A stretch of 64,000 bases of DNA. It comes from Murinocardiopsis flavida. GTDB lineage: Bacteria > Actinomycetota > Actinomycetes > Streptosporangiales > Streptosporangiaceae. Every line of letters begins with the position of its first letter. The first letter of the stretch is position 1. The stretch is taken from assembly GCF_003014485.1 (NCBI RefSeq), contig NZ_PYGA01000014.1, positions 124,001 to 188,000 of the forward strand, read 5' to 3'. A program made the position numbers and the translations under genes. This document shows positions 1 to 9,000 of the stretch, piece by piece. Under the pieces are notes generated by a model. The model was not told the origin of the DNA, did no database searches, and saw only the letters and a list, made by a program, of their open reading frames with translations.

Positions 1-431
1 CGCATGGCGGGCGCGATCTGGTCGGGCGGGGTCTCGCCGGAGCAGAACACGCCGTCGGCGTGCTCCCCGCCCTCGTACAGCGAGGTGTAGACGTAGGGGA
101 CGTGCCCGCCGACGGCGGGCACGAGGTGCTGGCGGACCCGGGAGATGTGCCAGCCCGTGACGGCCTCGATGCCGCCGGCGGCGACGAGCCCGGCGACCTC
201 TGACGCGACCGCGCCGACCGGGCGCCCCGCGTCGATGACGACAGGTCGGACGCGGCGGCCGCGGATGCCGCCCGCGGCGTTGAGGAGGTCCACCGCGACG
301 TCGACCACCGCCTCGCACGAGGGGCCGAAGATCCCCGCCGGGCCGCGCAGCGGGATGACCACGCCCACGGGGAAGTCGCCGTCGGCGCGCGGCCGGTCGT
401 GGGTGGGGCATCGGCACGCCACGTGGGGCAC
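1..431 (-). CDS. Periplasmic-binding-fold protein (AmiC / urea-amide binding type), 3' end cut by window edge
   Basis: About 143 codons of the N-terminal half of a type I periplasmic-binding-fold protein. The frame reads FPVGVVIPLRGPAGIFGPSC, then LLNAAGGIRGR, VVIDAG and YVYTSLYEGGE, the pattern of the branched-chain amino acid/urea/amide binding family (Peripla_BP_5, AmiC). I see no signal peptide or lipobox before the first beta strand, so a cytoplasmic ligand sensor of AmiC/NasS type is as likely as a transporter component. Start is GTG at 431, or an in-frame GTG at 422. It is divergent from the MarR gene with about 130 bp between them, so the regulator may control it. The rest of the gene lies outside the window. 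Confidence 0.7.
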   Translation of the reverse strand, partial: MPHVACRCPTHDRPRADGDFPVGVVIPLRGPAGIFGPSCEAVVDVAVDLLNAAGGIRGRRVRPVVIDAGRPVGAVASEVAGLVAAGGIEAVTGWHISRVRQHLVPAVGGHVPYVYTSLYEGGEHADGVFCSGETPPDQIAPAM

Positions 432-489
432 CTCGTCATTCCGCGCTCGGCCCGCTCGGGGCCGGGTGCGCACGTGCTGGTCTCCCGCT

Positions 490-518
490 GAATGGAATAC
501 TCTCGAATGGAAATATTC
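490..518. promoter_or_regulatory. Possible MarR operator between divergent genes
   Basis: The intergenic strip is AT-rich for this genome. It carries the octamer GAATGGAA twice, at 490-497 and 505-512, a period of 15 bp. GAATA at 495-499 and TATTC at 514-518 also form an inverted pair. It lies 45-70 bp before the MarR start and could control both genes. No clear -35/-10 pair was assigned. Confidence 0.3.
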
Positions 519-562
519 TTGGCAAGGCGCGGGTGTTCGGCGGGCAGGGCGGAAGGGGTGCG

Positions 563-1027
563 ATGACCGCAGCGGAGGGCGGCGGCGAGCAGGGCGGGCC
601 GACCGCGTGGCTCGACCCGCTCCAGCTCCGCCTGGTCGCCGCGCACGCCGACGACCAGGCCGCCGATGCGCTGCGCGGCCACGACCTCACCGTCGACCAG
701 TGGCGCATGCTGCACTACCTCGTCGAGCGCGGCGAGAGCACCATGGCGCAGCTCAGCGGCGGTCTCGGGCTGAGCGCGCCCACCACCACCCGCGTCGCCG
801 ACGCCCTGGTGACCATGGCGCTCGCCTACCGCGGCGCCGACGCCGTCGACCGCCGCAGGGTGCTGCTGCGCCCCTCGCGCAGGGGCCGGGCCACCCACCG
901 CGACCTCGCACCCGAGGTCCGCGCCGCCGAGTCCGCCGCGTTCTCGGGCCTCGCCCCCGCCGAGCGCGACACCCTGGCCGCACTGCTCAGCCGCGCCCTG
1001 GGCACGGCGCCCGACCCCGTCCGCTGA
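563..1027 (+). CDS. MarR-family transcriptional regulator
   Basis: A 154-aa winged-helix regulator of usual MarR length. The recognition helix region reads LSAPTTTRVADALVTMAL and is followed by the wing DRRRVLLRPSRRGR, preceded by the dimerisation helix with the typical DLTVDQWRMLHYL. ATG at 563 is preferred over the in-frame GTG at 533 because GGAAGGGG sits just before it. These proteins usually repress a divergent gene and are released by phenolic or acidic ligands; here the divergent gene encodes a binding-fold protein. The downstream reductase starts 81 bp later with its own ribosome-binding site and may be co-transcribed. Confidence 0.85.
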   Translation: MTAAEGGGEQGGPTAWLDPLQLRLVAAHADDQAADALRGHDLTVDQWRMLHYLVERGESTMAQLSGGLGLSAPTTTRVADALVTMALAYRGADAVDRRRVLLRPSRRGRATHRDLAPEVRAAESAAFSGLAPAERDTLAALLSRALGTAPDPVR

Positions 1028-1108
1028 GCCGCCCCGGGGCACCGGGCCCCGGAATACGCCGTGCGGAGACCGTTGTTGCGCGACAGTGAGACCGGGAGGA
1101 GCCCGACC

Positions 1109-2104
1109 ATGGCCGAGACCAAGGAGTTCAAGCGGTCACCCGCGCACTTCACTGACCGCATCACCGCCGACGCCCGCGACGGCTGGCCGGCCGAGCCGGG
1201 CCGGTACCGGCTGGTGGTCAGCAGGGCGTGCCCCTGGGCGAACCGCGCCGTCATCTCCCGGCGGCTGCTGGGCCTCGAGGACGCCGTGTCGCTGGCCATC
1301 ACCGACCCCATCCAGGACGAGAAGAGCTGGCGGTTCACCCTCGACCCCGGCGGCCGCGACCCCGTTCTCGGCATCGCCTACCTGGGCGAGGCCTACGCCG
1401 CGCGCGAGCCCGACTACGACGGCGGCATCAGCGTGCCCGCGGTGGTCGACGCGCCCAGCGGGCGGCTCGTCACGAACGACTTCCTCCAGATCACCCTCGA
1501 CCTCGCCACCGAGTGGGGGCCGCGGTACCGCGCCGGTGCGCCCGACCTCTACCCGGAGGACCGGCGCGACGAGATCGACGCGGTCAACGACGCGGTGTTC
1601 CGCGACATCAACAACGGCGTGTACCGGGCCGGGTTCGCCCACACGCAGGAGCGCTACGACGACGCCTACACGCGCCTCTTCGCCCGCCTCGACGAGCTCG
1701 AAGCGCGCCTGAGCACCCGCCGCTACCTGGTCGGCGACACCATCACCGAGGCCGACATCCGACTGTTCGCGACGCTGGTGCGGTTCGACGCGGTCTACCA
1801 CGGCCACTTCAAGTGCAACCGGACCAAGCTCACCGAGATGCCCGCGCTGTGGGCGTACTCCCGCGACCTCTTCCAGACCCCCGGGTTCGGCGACACCATC
1901 GACTTCGACCACATCAAGCGGCACTACTACCAGGTGCACACCGGCATCAACCCGACGGCGATCGTCCCCAAGGGGCCCGACCTGTCGGTCTGGCGCACGC
2001 CGCACCACCGCGAGGACCTGGGCGGCCGCCCGTTCGGCGACGGCACGCCGCCGGGCCCGCCGCCCGAGGCCGAGCGGGTGCCCGCCCTGCCCGGCGCCGC
2101 CTGA
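1109..2104 (+). CDS. Glutathione S-transferase-fold reductase (ECM4/YqjG, glutathionyl-hydroquinone reductase family)
   Basis: 331 aa. The thioredoxin-fold N-terminal half has the catalytic SRACPWANRAVI, with the CPWA cysteine that defines the Xi/omega-like class. The all-alpha C-terminal domain includes YLVGDTITEADIRLFATLVRFD and the conserved YHGHFKCN. Family members remove glutathione from glutathionyl-hydroquinones. Actinomycetes mainly use mycothiol, so the physiological thiol here is uncertain. ATG 1109 follows GGGAGGAG by a good distance, whereas the in-frame GTG at 1061 has no such site. It lies downstream of the MarR gene on the same strand, consistent with a MarR-controlled detoxification enzyme. 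Confidence 0.85.
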   Translation: MAETKEFKRSPAHFTDRITADARDGWPAEPGRYRLVVSRACPWANRAVISRRLLGLEDAVSLAITDPIQDEKSWRFTLDPGGRDPVLGIAYLGEAYAAREPDYDGGISVPAVVDAPSGRLVTNDFLQITLDLATEWGPRYRAGAPDLYPEDRRDEIDAVNDAVFRDINNGVYRAGFAHTQERYDDAYTRLFARLDELEARLSTRRYLVGDTITEADIRLFATLVRFDAVYHGHFKCNRTKLTEMPALWAYSRDLFQTPGFGDTIDFDHIKRHYYQVHTGINPTAIVPKGPDLSVWRTPHHREDLGGRPFGDGTPPGPPPEAERVPALPGAA

Positions 2105-2114
2105 GGCGCGCGCC

Positions 2115-3170
2115 TCAGGCGGCCTTGTCGGCCTTGTCGGCCTTGGTGTCGGGGTCGCCGTCGGCCAGTGCGGCGATGCGCGGCAGCATCGCGTCGAGGG
2201 CCACGGGCAGGCTCAACAGCGAGCCGAACGACAGCGCCCCGTTGACCTCGCTCATCTCGGGCATGGTGAGGACGCGGCCCTCCTTCGACGCGTCGAGCTC
2301 CTTGAAGACCGGTTTGCTCGTGATGCTCTCGTTCTCGGGGCCGTACACGCCGACGAGCAGCACGTCGGCCTCCAGCGCGTCGAGCCGTTCGGTGCTGACC
2401 TGGACCGGGGCGCGGTCCTTGCCCGTGAACAGCTTCTCCGCCTTCTCGGGCAGGTCGAAGCCGAGCTGGGTGAGGAAGCCGGGGGCGGGGCCTTCGGCGT
2501 AGGCCCACGCCTCGCCGGTGATGGAGCTGGCGAGGAGCGCGGTGGCGCCGCCGAACTCCGGGTGCTCGGCGCGCGCGTCGTCGAACAGCTTCTCGATGTC
2601 GCGCACGAGCGTGTCGGCCTTCTTGCGCACGTTCAGCGCCGTGCCGACGATGGCGGCGATGTCCTGCCACGGCGCGCCGAAGTCGGCGTGGCCGGGTGCC
2701 TGCGCGATGGTCGGCGCGATCTCCGAGAGGGTCTCGTACTCCTTCTTGGTGAGCCCGGAGTTGACGCCGAGGATGAGGTCGGTCTCCAGCGACGCGATCT
2801 GCTCGAAGTTCAGCTCCTCGACGGGCAGGACCTCGGGCAGCGGGTCGTCGCCGAGGGCCTCGCGCGCCCACGGCCACAGGGCGCCGGGGTGCTCGCCGAA
2901 CCATTCGCGGACGCCGACGGGCGCGACGCCGAGCGCGAGGACGTAGTCCTGTTCGGTCAGCCCGACGGTCACCACCCGCGTCGGGGTGCCCGGCACCTCG
3001 GTCGAGCCGTACTTGTGCTTGATGGTGCGGGCCTTGCCGCCGCCACCGCTGTCGGTGGACCCGGCGCCGCCGCACCCGGCGGCGCCGAGCAGGGTCAGGC
3101 CCCCGGCCCCGATGAGGAAGCCCCGCCGGCCCGGCCGGGCGGTGCGCTGTCGCACAGCAGTGGTGTCCAT
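2115..3170 (-). CDS. Iron-siderophore ABC transporter substrate-binding lipoprotein
   Basis: 351 aa, FecB/FepB-type (Peripla_BP_2). The N-terminus has twin arginines (PGRRGFLIGAGG) and a lipobox LLGAAGC, so it is probably a Tat-exported lipoprotein. The mature part has VPGTPTRVVTVGLTEQDYVLALGVAPVG and EQIASLETDLILGVNSG, typical of ferric-siderophore binding proteins. The start at 3170 (MDTTAVRQ) leaves the Tat signal at the usual distance; an in-frame start at 3212 is possible. No permease or ATPase lies beside it, so it must work with transporter genes elsewhere. An iron box lies about 80 bp upstream, which predicts repression in high iron. It converges on the reductase gene with a 10-bp gap. 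Confidence 0.9.
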   Translation of the reverse strand: MDTTAVRQRTARPGRRGFLIGAGGLTLLGAAGCGGAGSTDSGGGGKARTIKHKYGSTEVPGTPTRVVTVGLTEQDYVLALGVAPVGVREWFGEHPGALWPWAREALGDDPLPEVLPVEELNFEQIASLETDLILGVNSGLTKKEYETLSEIAPTIAQAPGHADFGAPWQDIAAIVGTALNVRKKADTLVRDIEKLFDDARAEHPEFGGATALLASSITGEAWAYAEGPAPGFLTQLGFDLPEKAEKLFTGKDRAPVQVSTERLDALEADVLLVGVYGPENESITSKPVFKELDASKEGRVLTMPEMSEVNGALSFGSLLSLPVALDAMLPRIAALADGDPDTKADKADKAA

Positions 3171-3251
3171 GGTGGTCTCACACGTCGTTTCGTCAGCTCG
3201 CCGGTCGTGCACGGGTCCGTGCCGGCCGCGTCCAGCGCGGCGAAGATCAGG

Positions 3252-3270
3252 TTAGCGTAGCCTTGGCTAA
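3252..3270. promoter_or_regulatory. Iron box (IdeR/DmdR-type operator)
   Basis: TTAGCGTAGCCTTGGCTAA matches the 19-bp interrupted palindrome bound by iron-loaded IdeR/DmdR1 (consensus TTAGGTTAGGCTAACCTAA) with outer arms intact. It lies between the siderophore-binding protein gene (leftward) and the MazG-like gene (rightward). The transport gene is the expected target; the other could be affected as well because its start is only 50 bp away. Confidence 0.75.
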
Positions 3271-3320
3271 CTTGACGAGGGGGTGTCGTCGTCGGCGCTG
3301 TGACCTGGTACCCATGGTCC

Positions 3321-3773
3321 GTGAGCATCTCGACATTGCAGGACCTGCTGGCCGACTTCGCCGCCCGCCGCGACTGGGAGCAGTTCCACACGCCCAAGAA
3401 CCTCGCGATGGCCCTCTCGGGGGAGGCCGGGGAACTCGCCGCCGAGTTCCAGTGGCTCACCCCCGAGCAGGCCGTCGCCGTGATGTCCGACCCCGCGAAA
3501 GCAGAGGCCGTGCGGTTGGAGATGGCCGACGTGTTCAGCTACCTGCTGCGCCTGGCCACCGTCCTCGACATCGACCTCGACCAGTCCGTCCGCGACAAGG
3601 TCGCCATCAACGAGACCCGGTTCCCCCCGAAGCTAGGGGACGACGGGCGGCGTGTAGCCGAGGGTGTAGGAGAACAGGGTGAGCAGGGTCAGCACGATCG
3701 GCGCCAGGAACAGCAGTTGCAGGAAGGTGAAGCCCACCAGGTGGCGGGCGCGCAGCGCGAGGATGCCCAGTAG
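3321..3773 (+). CDS. MazG-like nucleotide pyrophosphohydrolase
   Basis: 150 aa. The all-alpha NTP-PPase core is clear: WEQFHTPKNLAMALSGEAGELAAEFQW, then EAVRLEMADVFSYLLRLATVL, giving the E-x2-E...E-x2-D metal-binding pattern (EAGE; EMAD). Family members hydrolyse (d)NTPs to monophosphates as housecleaning or stress enzymes. The conserved part ends near residue 95 (INETRFPPKL). The remaining ~55 residues are Gln/Glu-rich and lie antisense to the 3' end of the convergent transporter gene, so they are probably read-through after loss of the original stop. GTG 3321 (VSISTLQDLL) matches the usual family start; GTG 3300 is also open. Neither has a clear ribosome-binding site. Confidence 0.75.
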   Translation: MSISTLQDLLADFAARRDWEQFHTPKNLAMALSGEAGELAAEFQWLTPEQAVAVMSDPAKAEAVRLEMADVFSYLLRLATVLDIDLDQSVRDKVAINETRFPPKLGDDGRRVAEGVGEQGEQGQHDRRQEQQLQEGEAHQVAGAQREDAQ

Positions 3774-5081
3774 CGGCAGCATCCAGAACGGGTTCACCAG
3801 GTTCGGCAGCGCCTCCGCCGCGTTGTAGACCTGCACCGTCCAGCCGAGGTGCTCCTGGAGCTCGTTCGCCGCGCGCATCACATAGGGCGCCTCGATGAGC
3901 CACTTGCCGCCGCCCGACGGGATGAAGAAGCCCAGCACCGCCGAGTACACCCCCACCACCAGGGAGAACGGCAGAACGGTCGACAGCGCCGTGAACGCCT
4001 GCGTGATGTAGTCGGCGACCGCGTGCCCGGCGGCGTTCGTCGGACGCGTCATGACCGCGGCGATCCCCGCGTAGATCGGGAACTGGATCAGCACCCCGCT
4101 GGTGGTCGGCACCGCCTTGCCCACCGCCGTGAGGAAGCTGCGCGGCCGCCAGTGCAGCAGCATCCCCAGCAGCAGGAAGATGAGGTTGTAGGTGTTCAGC
4201 CCCGAGATCGCCACGATCGGGTCCTCCGCGGCGAACACCTGCACCGCCCACCCCGCGCCGAGCGCCACCACCAGCACGGTCAGCAGCGGGCTGTACTCCA
4301 GCCACTCGCCGGGACGCGAACGGGGCGGCAGGGTCTCCTCGGCCGTGTGGACGTCGACGCCGAGGTCGGCGGCCGAGCGCGCCTGCGAGCCCCGCGGCGC
4401 CGACAGGTAGGCGACCGCGACCACGACGGGGATCATGATCGCGGCGAGCACCATCGACTGCCACAGGAAGATCGTGTCCCGGAACGGGATCACCCCGGTG
4501 ATGGGCAGCAGGTTGTCGGGGATGCTGGCGGGGTTCGCCTGGAGCTGCGCGGCGGACGAGCTCAGGCCCAGCGCCCACACGCTGCCCATGCCCATGAACG
4601 CCGCGGCCCCCGCCGCCCGGTAGTCCAGGTTCAGCTCGCTGCGCCGCGCCATCTGCCGGGCGAGGAGGCCGCAGAAGATCAGGCTGAAGCCCCAGTTGAA
4701 CAGCGAGCTGAGCGTGCTCACCGTGGCGATCAGCGCGACACCGCCCGGCCCGCTCGACGGCATCGCGGCGATCCGCGCGATGACCTTGCGCGCCGCAGGG
4801 GCCGTGGCGACCACGTACCCGCCGATCGCGACGAACGCCATCTGCATCGCGAAGGGGATGAGGTCCCAGAACCCGTCGCCGAACTCGCGGGTGACCGACG
4901 CGGGGGACGCGCCGATCGCCAGCGCCGCGACGGTCACGACGATGAGGGCGGCCAGGGCGAAGATGAACGCCTCGGGGAACCACCGCTCGGCGAAGTTCGA
5001 CATCCGGACGGCGAGGCGCGAGAGCGCACCGGCGGCGTCGTCGTCCGATTCGCGGTTGCGCGGGTCGGTATCTGTAGACAT
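3633..5081 (-). CDS. atoE: AtoE-family short-chain fatty acid transporter
   Basis: 482-aa polytopic membrane protein of the AtoE family (COG2031), which takes up acetoacetate, butyrate and similar short-chain acids. About ten to twelve hydrophobic segments are visible. Conserved stretches include STLSSLFNWGFSLIFCGLLA, the SGVLIQFPIYAGIAAVM region, and GFFIPSGGGKWLIEAPYV near the C-terminus. ATG 5081 follows GGAGAACCG. It is the third gene of a leftward operon, 17 bp after the ornithine-cyclodeaminase-like gene, which suggests it imports the substrate or a product of that pathway. Its 3' end overlaps the convergent MazG-like gene by about 140 bp. Confidence 0.88.
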   Translation of the reverse strand: MSTDTDPRNRESDDDAAGALSRLAVRMSNFAERWFPEAFIFALAALIVVTVAALAIGASPASVTREFGDGFWDLIPFAMQMAFVAIGGYVVATAPAARKVIARIAAMPSSGPGGVALIATVSTLSSLFNWGFSLIFCGLLARQMARRSELNLDYRAAGAAAFMGMGSVWALGLSSSAAQLQANPASIPDNLLPITGVIPFRDTIFLWQSMVLAAIMIPVVVAVAYLSAPRGSQARSAADLGVDVHTAEETLPPRSRPGEWLEYSPLLTVLVVALGAGWAVQVFAAEDPIVAISGLNTYNLIFLLLGMLLHWRPRSFLTAVGKAVPTTSGVLIQFPIYAGIAAVMTRPTNAAGHAVADYITQAFTALSTVLPFSLVVGVYSAVLGFFIPSGGGKWLIEAPYVMRAANELQEHLGWTVQVYNAAEALPNLVNPFWMLPLLGILALRARHLVGFTFLQLLFLAPIVLTLLTLFSYTLGYTPPVVP

Positions 5082-5098
5082 CGGTTCTCCGTAGTTGG

Positions 5099-6025
5099 TC
5101 AGGTGCCCGAGTAGACGGTGACGGCGGCGATGAGATCGGCCAGGCCGGTGCCGACGGTCTTGAAGACGGTGATCTCGCCCTCGCCGCGGGCGCGGGGCTC
5201 CGCACGCGCGCACAGATCGGGCAGTGTCGCGGCGATGCCGTCTCCGCTCAGCGCGCCCGTCGCGAGGGCCTCGGCGACCTCGCCGGACTCGGTGCGGGCC
5301 ACGTCGCCGTCGATGACCACCGTCGAGCGGCCGAGCAGGGACGACTCGACCTCGTGCATGTCCGGGCGGAAGCTGCCGATCAGGTCGAGGTGGGTGCCCG
5401 GCGCGATCCACGCGTCGCGGAGGACGGGCTCGCGCGCGAGGGTGGCGGTGGTGATGATGTCGGCGCGGCCCGCGGCCGCCTCGACGTCCGACACCGCGAC
5501 CGCGTCCGCGCCCCGCTCGGTGAGCGCCGCCGCGAGCCTGACGGCGCCCGCGTGGTCGTGCGGGTCGGCGATCAGCGTGGTCTCGATGTCGCGCACCGCG
5601 GCGTAGGCGTCGTGGACGGCACTGCCGATGTGCCCGGTGCCGACGATGAGGTGGGTGCGGGAGTCCGCCCGGGACAGCAGCGAGGCGCCCAGGGCGGCGG
5701 TGCCGACCGTGCGCCGCCGGGTCAGCTCCCCGCCGTCGATCAGCGCGACGTGCCGGCCCGTCGCGCCGTCGGCGAGCACGTAGGCCGACGACAGCGCGGG
5801 CAGGCCCTGCTCGGTATTGCGCGGGAAGACGTCCACGAGCTTGACGCCGAGGTACTCGCTGTCCCACGCCGGCATGATCAGCAGGGTCGCCTCGCCGTCG
5901 GCGCCCATGGCGTGGTGGTGCCGGGGCGGCACCGAGGCGGGCCGGGTCAGCCCGGCGCGCAGCGCGGGGATGAGGACGTCGTAGCTCAGCCGCTGGCCCG
6001 TCTGGGCGGCGTCGAAGTACTGCAC
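5099..6025 (-). CDS. Ornithine cyclodeaminase / mu-crystallin family oxidoreductase
   Basis: 308 aa, NAD(P)-dependent. The N-terminal substrate part has the conserved lysine in EYLGVKLVDVFPRN, and the Rossmann motif LIVGTGHIGSAVHDAY follows. Later blocks are DIITTATLAREPVLRDAWIAPG and HLDLIGSFRPDMHEVE, the usual family C-terminus. Members include ornithine cyclodeaminase, delta-1-pyrroline-2-carboxylate and ketimine reductases, and alanine dehydrogenase, so the substrate cannot be named from sequence alone. The GTG start follows GGAGACGAA. It sits 51 bp after the molybdoenzyme and just before atoE in one transcription unit, pointing to catabolism of an imino or keto acid. Confidence 0.85.
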   Translation of the reverse strand: MQYFDAAQTGQRLSYDVLIPALRAGLTRPASVPPRHHHAMGADGEATLLIMPAWDSEYLGVKLVDVFPRNTEQGLPALSSAYVLADGATGRHVALIDGGELTRRRTVGTAALGASLLSRADSRTHLIVGTGHIGSAVHDAYAAVRDIETTLIADPHDHAGAVRLAAALTERGADAVAVSDVEAAAGRADIITTATLAREPVLRDAWIAPGTHLDLIGSFRPDMHEVESSLLGRSTVVIDGDVARTESGEVAEALATGALSGDGIAATLPDLCARAEPRARGEGEITVFKTVGTGLADLIAAVTVYSGT

Positions 6026-6076
6026 GGGTGGGTTCGTCTCCTTGGGGATCGCGGTGCGGGGGTGCCCGGACGGATG

Positions 6077-9000
6077 TCAGGCGTCGAGGACGATGTCGGA
6101 CGCCGGGACGGCCTGGCAAGTGAGGCATTCGTCGTCGGCGTCGGGCGGCTCGGTGAGGTGCGCGACCGCGCCGGACAGGACGCGCACCGCGCAGCTCTCG
6201 CACTGGCCGACGCGGCAGCCGCTGGGCAGCCGCACCCCGTTGCGCTGGGCGAGGTCGAGCAGCGGGCCGTCGGAGGGACGCCAGGTCAGGGTGGTGCCCG
6301 AGGCGCGGAAGGCGACCTCGTGCCGGGCGTCCCCGGTGGGGGCGGGGCGCTGCGGCGGCGCGAACCGCTCGGCGAAGATCTCGAACCGCGGCACGCCGCG
6401 GGCGATCAGGCCGTCGGTGACCTCGCGGATCATGGCGCCGGGGCCGCACAAATAGAAGCGGGCCCGTTCGTCGATGTCGGCCTGCGCCACGGCGTCGGCG
6501 GACACCCGGCCGGCGCGGTCGTAGTCGCGGCCGACCCGGTCGCCGGGGCCGGGGCCGCTGAAGTGGCGGATCAGGCGCACCCGCGGGTTCTCCGCGGCGA
6601 GCCGGGCCGCCTCGGGCCCGAAGCAGACGTCGGCGCCGCCGCGGTCCCCCTTGTGCACGGTGATGCGCGCCCCGGCGCCGCCGTGCCGGGCCGCCTCGGC
6701 GAGCTGGCTGAGGAACGGGGTGAACCCCACGCCCGCGGCGATGACCACGACGGGGAACGGCGCGTCGGCGGGGATGGTGAACGTGCCCGACGGGGGAGTG
6801 ACCGCCACGGTGTCGCCGACGTCGAGCGCGCTGTGCACGTGCGTCGACAGCGCGCCGCCCGGCAGCAGGCGCACGGCGATGGCGTGGTCGCCGCCGCCCG
6901 GCGCGCCGGTGAGCGAGTAGGAGCGGGCGACCTCGCCCGTGCCCTCGGCGCCGTCGACCGCCACCCCGATGTACTGGCCGGGCCGGTGCCCGGCCGCGGG
7001 CCCGCCGTCGGCGGGGCGCAGCCGCACCTCGACCACGTCCCGTCCCCGCCCGGTGATGGCGGTGACGGTGAACGGGCGCGGCCGGGGCCCCCGATGCCCG
7101 GCCGCGCCCGGGCGGACGTCGCACGCGACGCCGCGCATGTGCAGCGACCCGCTCACCGGGTCGGCGGGGGCGCCGTTGACGGCGGCGTTGAAGTTGGTGC
7201 CGCCGGCGACCGGGTCGGAGCCGGGCAGCCCGAGGTCGGGGGCAGCCTCCCACCAGCCGTACTCCGCCACCGCCACCCGCGGGTCCAGGTCCGGGTCGAG
7301 AACGGCGCGCATGCTGAACGCGCCGTCGGCGGTGGCGACCTCGACCATGTCGCCCTCTGCGAAGCCGCGCTGCCGCGCGAGCTCCGGCGCCACGTCGACC
7401 GTCGGCTCGGGGTGCTTGCGCCGCAGCGAGGAGACCGCGCGGTGCTGGCTGTGGCAGAAGTAGCCGTTCTTGGCGTTGGTCAGCAGGAACGGCAGCGGGC
7501 CCCGCCCCGAGGGCCCAGGGCCGGACGGTGCGGGCCCGGCTTCGGACGGGGCGGGCCCCGCGTCGGGGACCGGCGGCTGCCCGGCGGCGGCCAGCCGCGC
7601 GGAGTACAGCTCGACCCGGCGGCTGGGCGTCGCGAAGCCGGCGACCCCGCCGGCGCCGTCGGCCGCCGCGTACTTGCGGTGCTCGGCGCGCAGCGGGACC
7701 CGGATCCCCTCCGGGGTCCGGCGCAGCCGTTCCACCGTCAGGCCCGTCGGCGCGAGCACGTGGTCCCACGCCGCATCGATGTCGCCGCCGAAGAACGCGT
7801 CGCCCATGCCGAGGCGGCAGGCGAGGTCGAAGACGACCTCGGTGTCGGAGCGCGACTCGCCGAGCGGCTCGACCATCCGCTGCCGCAGCTGCACCAGCTC
7901 CTGGGCGCTCGCGCTGATCTCGAAGCCGGTCTTGAGCGCCTCGTGCTCCCAGGGGCTGTTCACGGGCAGCACGATGTCGGCCTGCTCGGCCGTGGGGTTG
8001 AGGAACAGGTCGCAGTGGACGTAGAAGTCCAGTGCGCCCAGCGCCGCCCGGCCCCGTTCCGGATCGGGCTGGGAGACGAGCAGGTTCGCGCCGAAGCCCA
8101 TGAGGGCCCTGACCCGGTAGGGGGCGTGGTCGAGCATCGCGGTGTAGAGGTCGTGCGCGGTGACCCAGCCGGTGGCGGGCGGCCCCAGCGGGCGCTCCGC
8201 CAGTCCCAGCGTCTTGGCCCGCTGCGCGGGGTCCATCTGGTCCAGTGCGGTGACCGCGTTGACGGGCGCCTTCGGCAGGACCAGGTTGCCGCCCGGCGCG
8301 TCGTAGCAGCCCTTGAGCGCGTACAGGGTGGCGATCGCGCGCTCGGTCTGGGTGGCGTTGCCGTTCTGGCCCACCCCGGTCCAGGAGTGGTAGGCGACGC
8401 TGCGGGCCGCGGCGAACTCCTCGGCGAACGCCAGCAGCTCGTCCTCGGGGATCCACGTGTGGCGGGCGGTCCGCTCGATCGTCCACGGCGCGCACGCTTC
8501 GGCGTAGTGGTCGAACGCCGGGCGCACGCCGACGGCGGTGCCCTCGGCCGTGCGCACCGTGTACGCGCCCCGCAGGGCGAGGCCGTCGGGGTCCGCGGCG
8601 GGCGCGCGGGTGTCGTAGGAGCGGGTCTCCCCGCGTTCGCTGTCCCACGCGACGAAGGCGTCGGGGGCGCCGGGGTCGAGGTCGCGCGCCGTGAGCAGTG
8701 CGCCGTTGTCGTCGCGGACGAGGAGCGGGCCGTTCGTCCAGGACCGGACGAAGGCCGCGTCGTAATGTCCGCCCGCGATGAGGTGCCGCGCGGTACCGAG
8801 GGCGAGGGCGGCGTCCGATCCGGGGCGCACCCGCAGCCAGTGCTCGGCGTCGCGGGCGCTGGTCGAGCGGCGCGGGTCCACGACGGCGGTCCGCGCGCCC
8901 TTGTCCCGCCCGTTGCGCACCGCGACCGCCTGCGCCAGCCAGGTCTTGGCGGGGTTGTGGCCCCACAGGACGGCGAGGTCGGTGTTGGCGTAGTCGGCGG

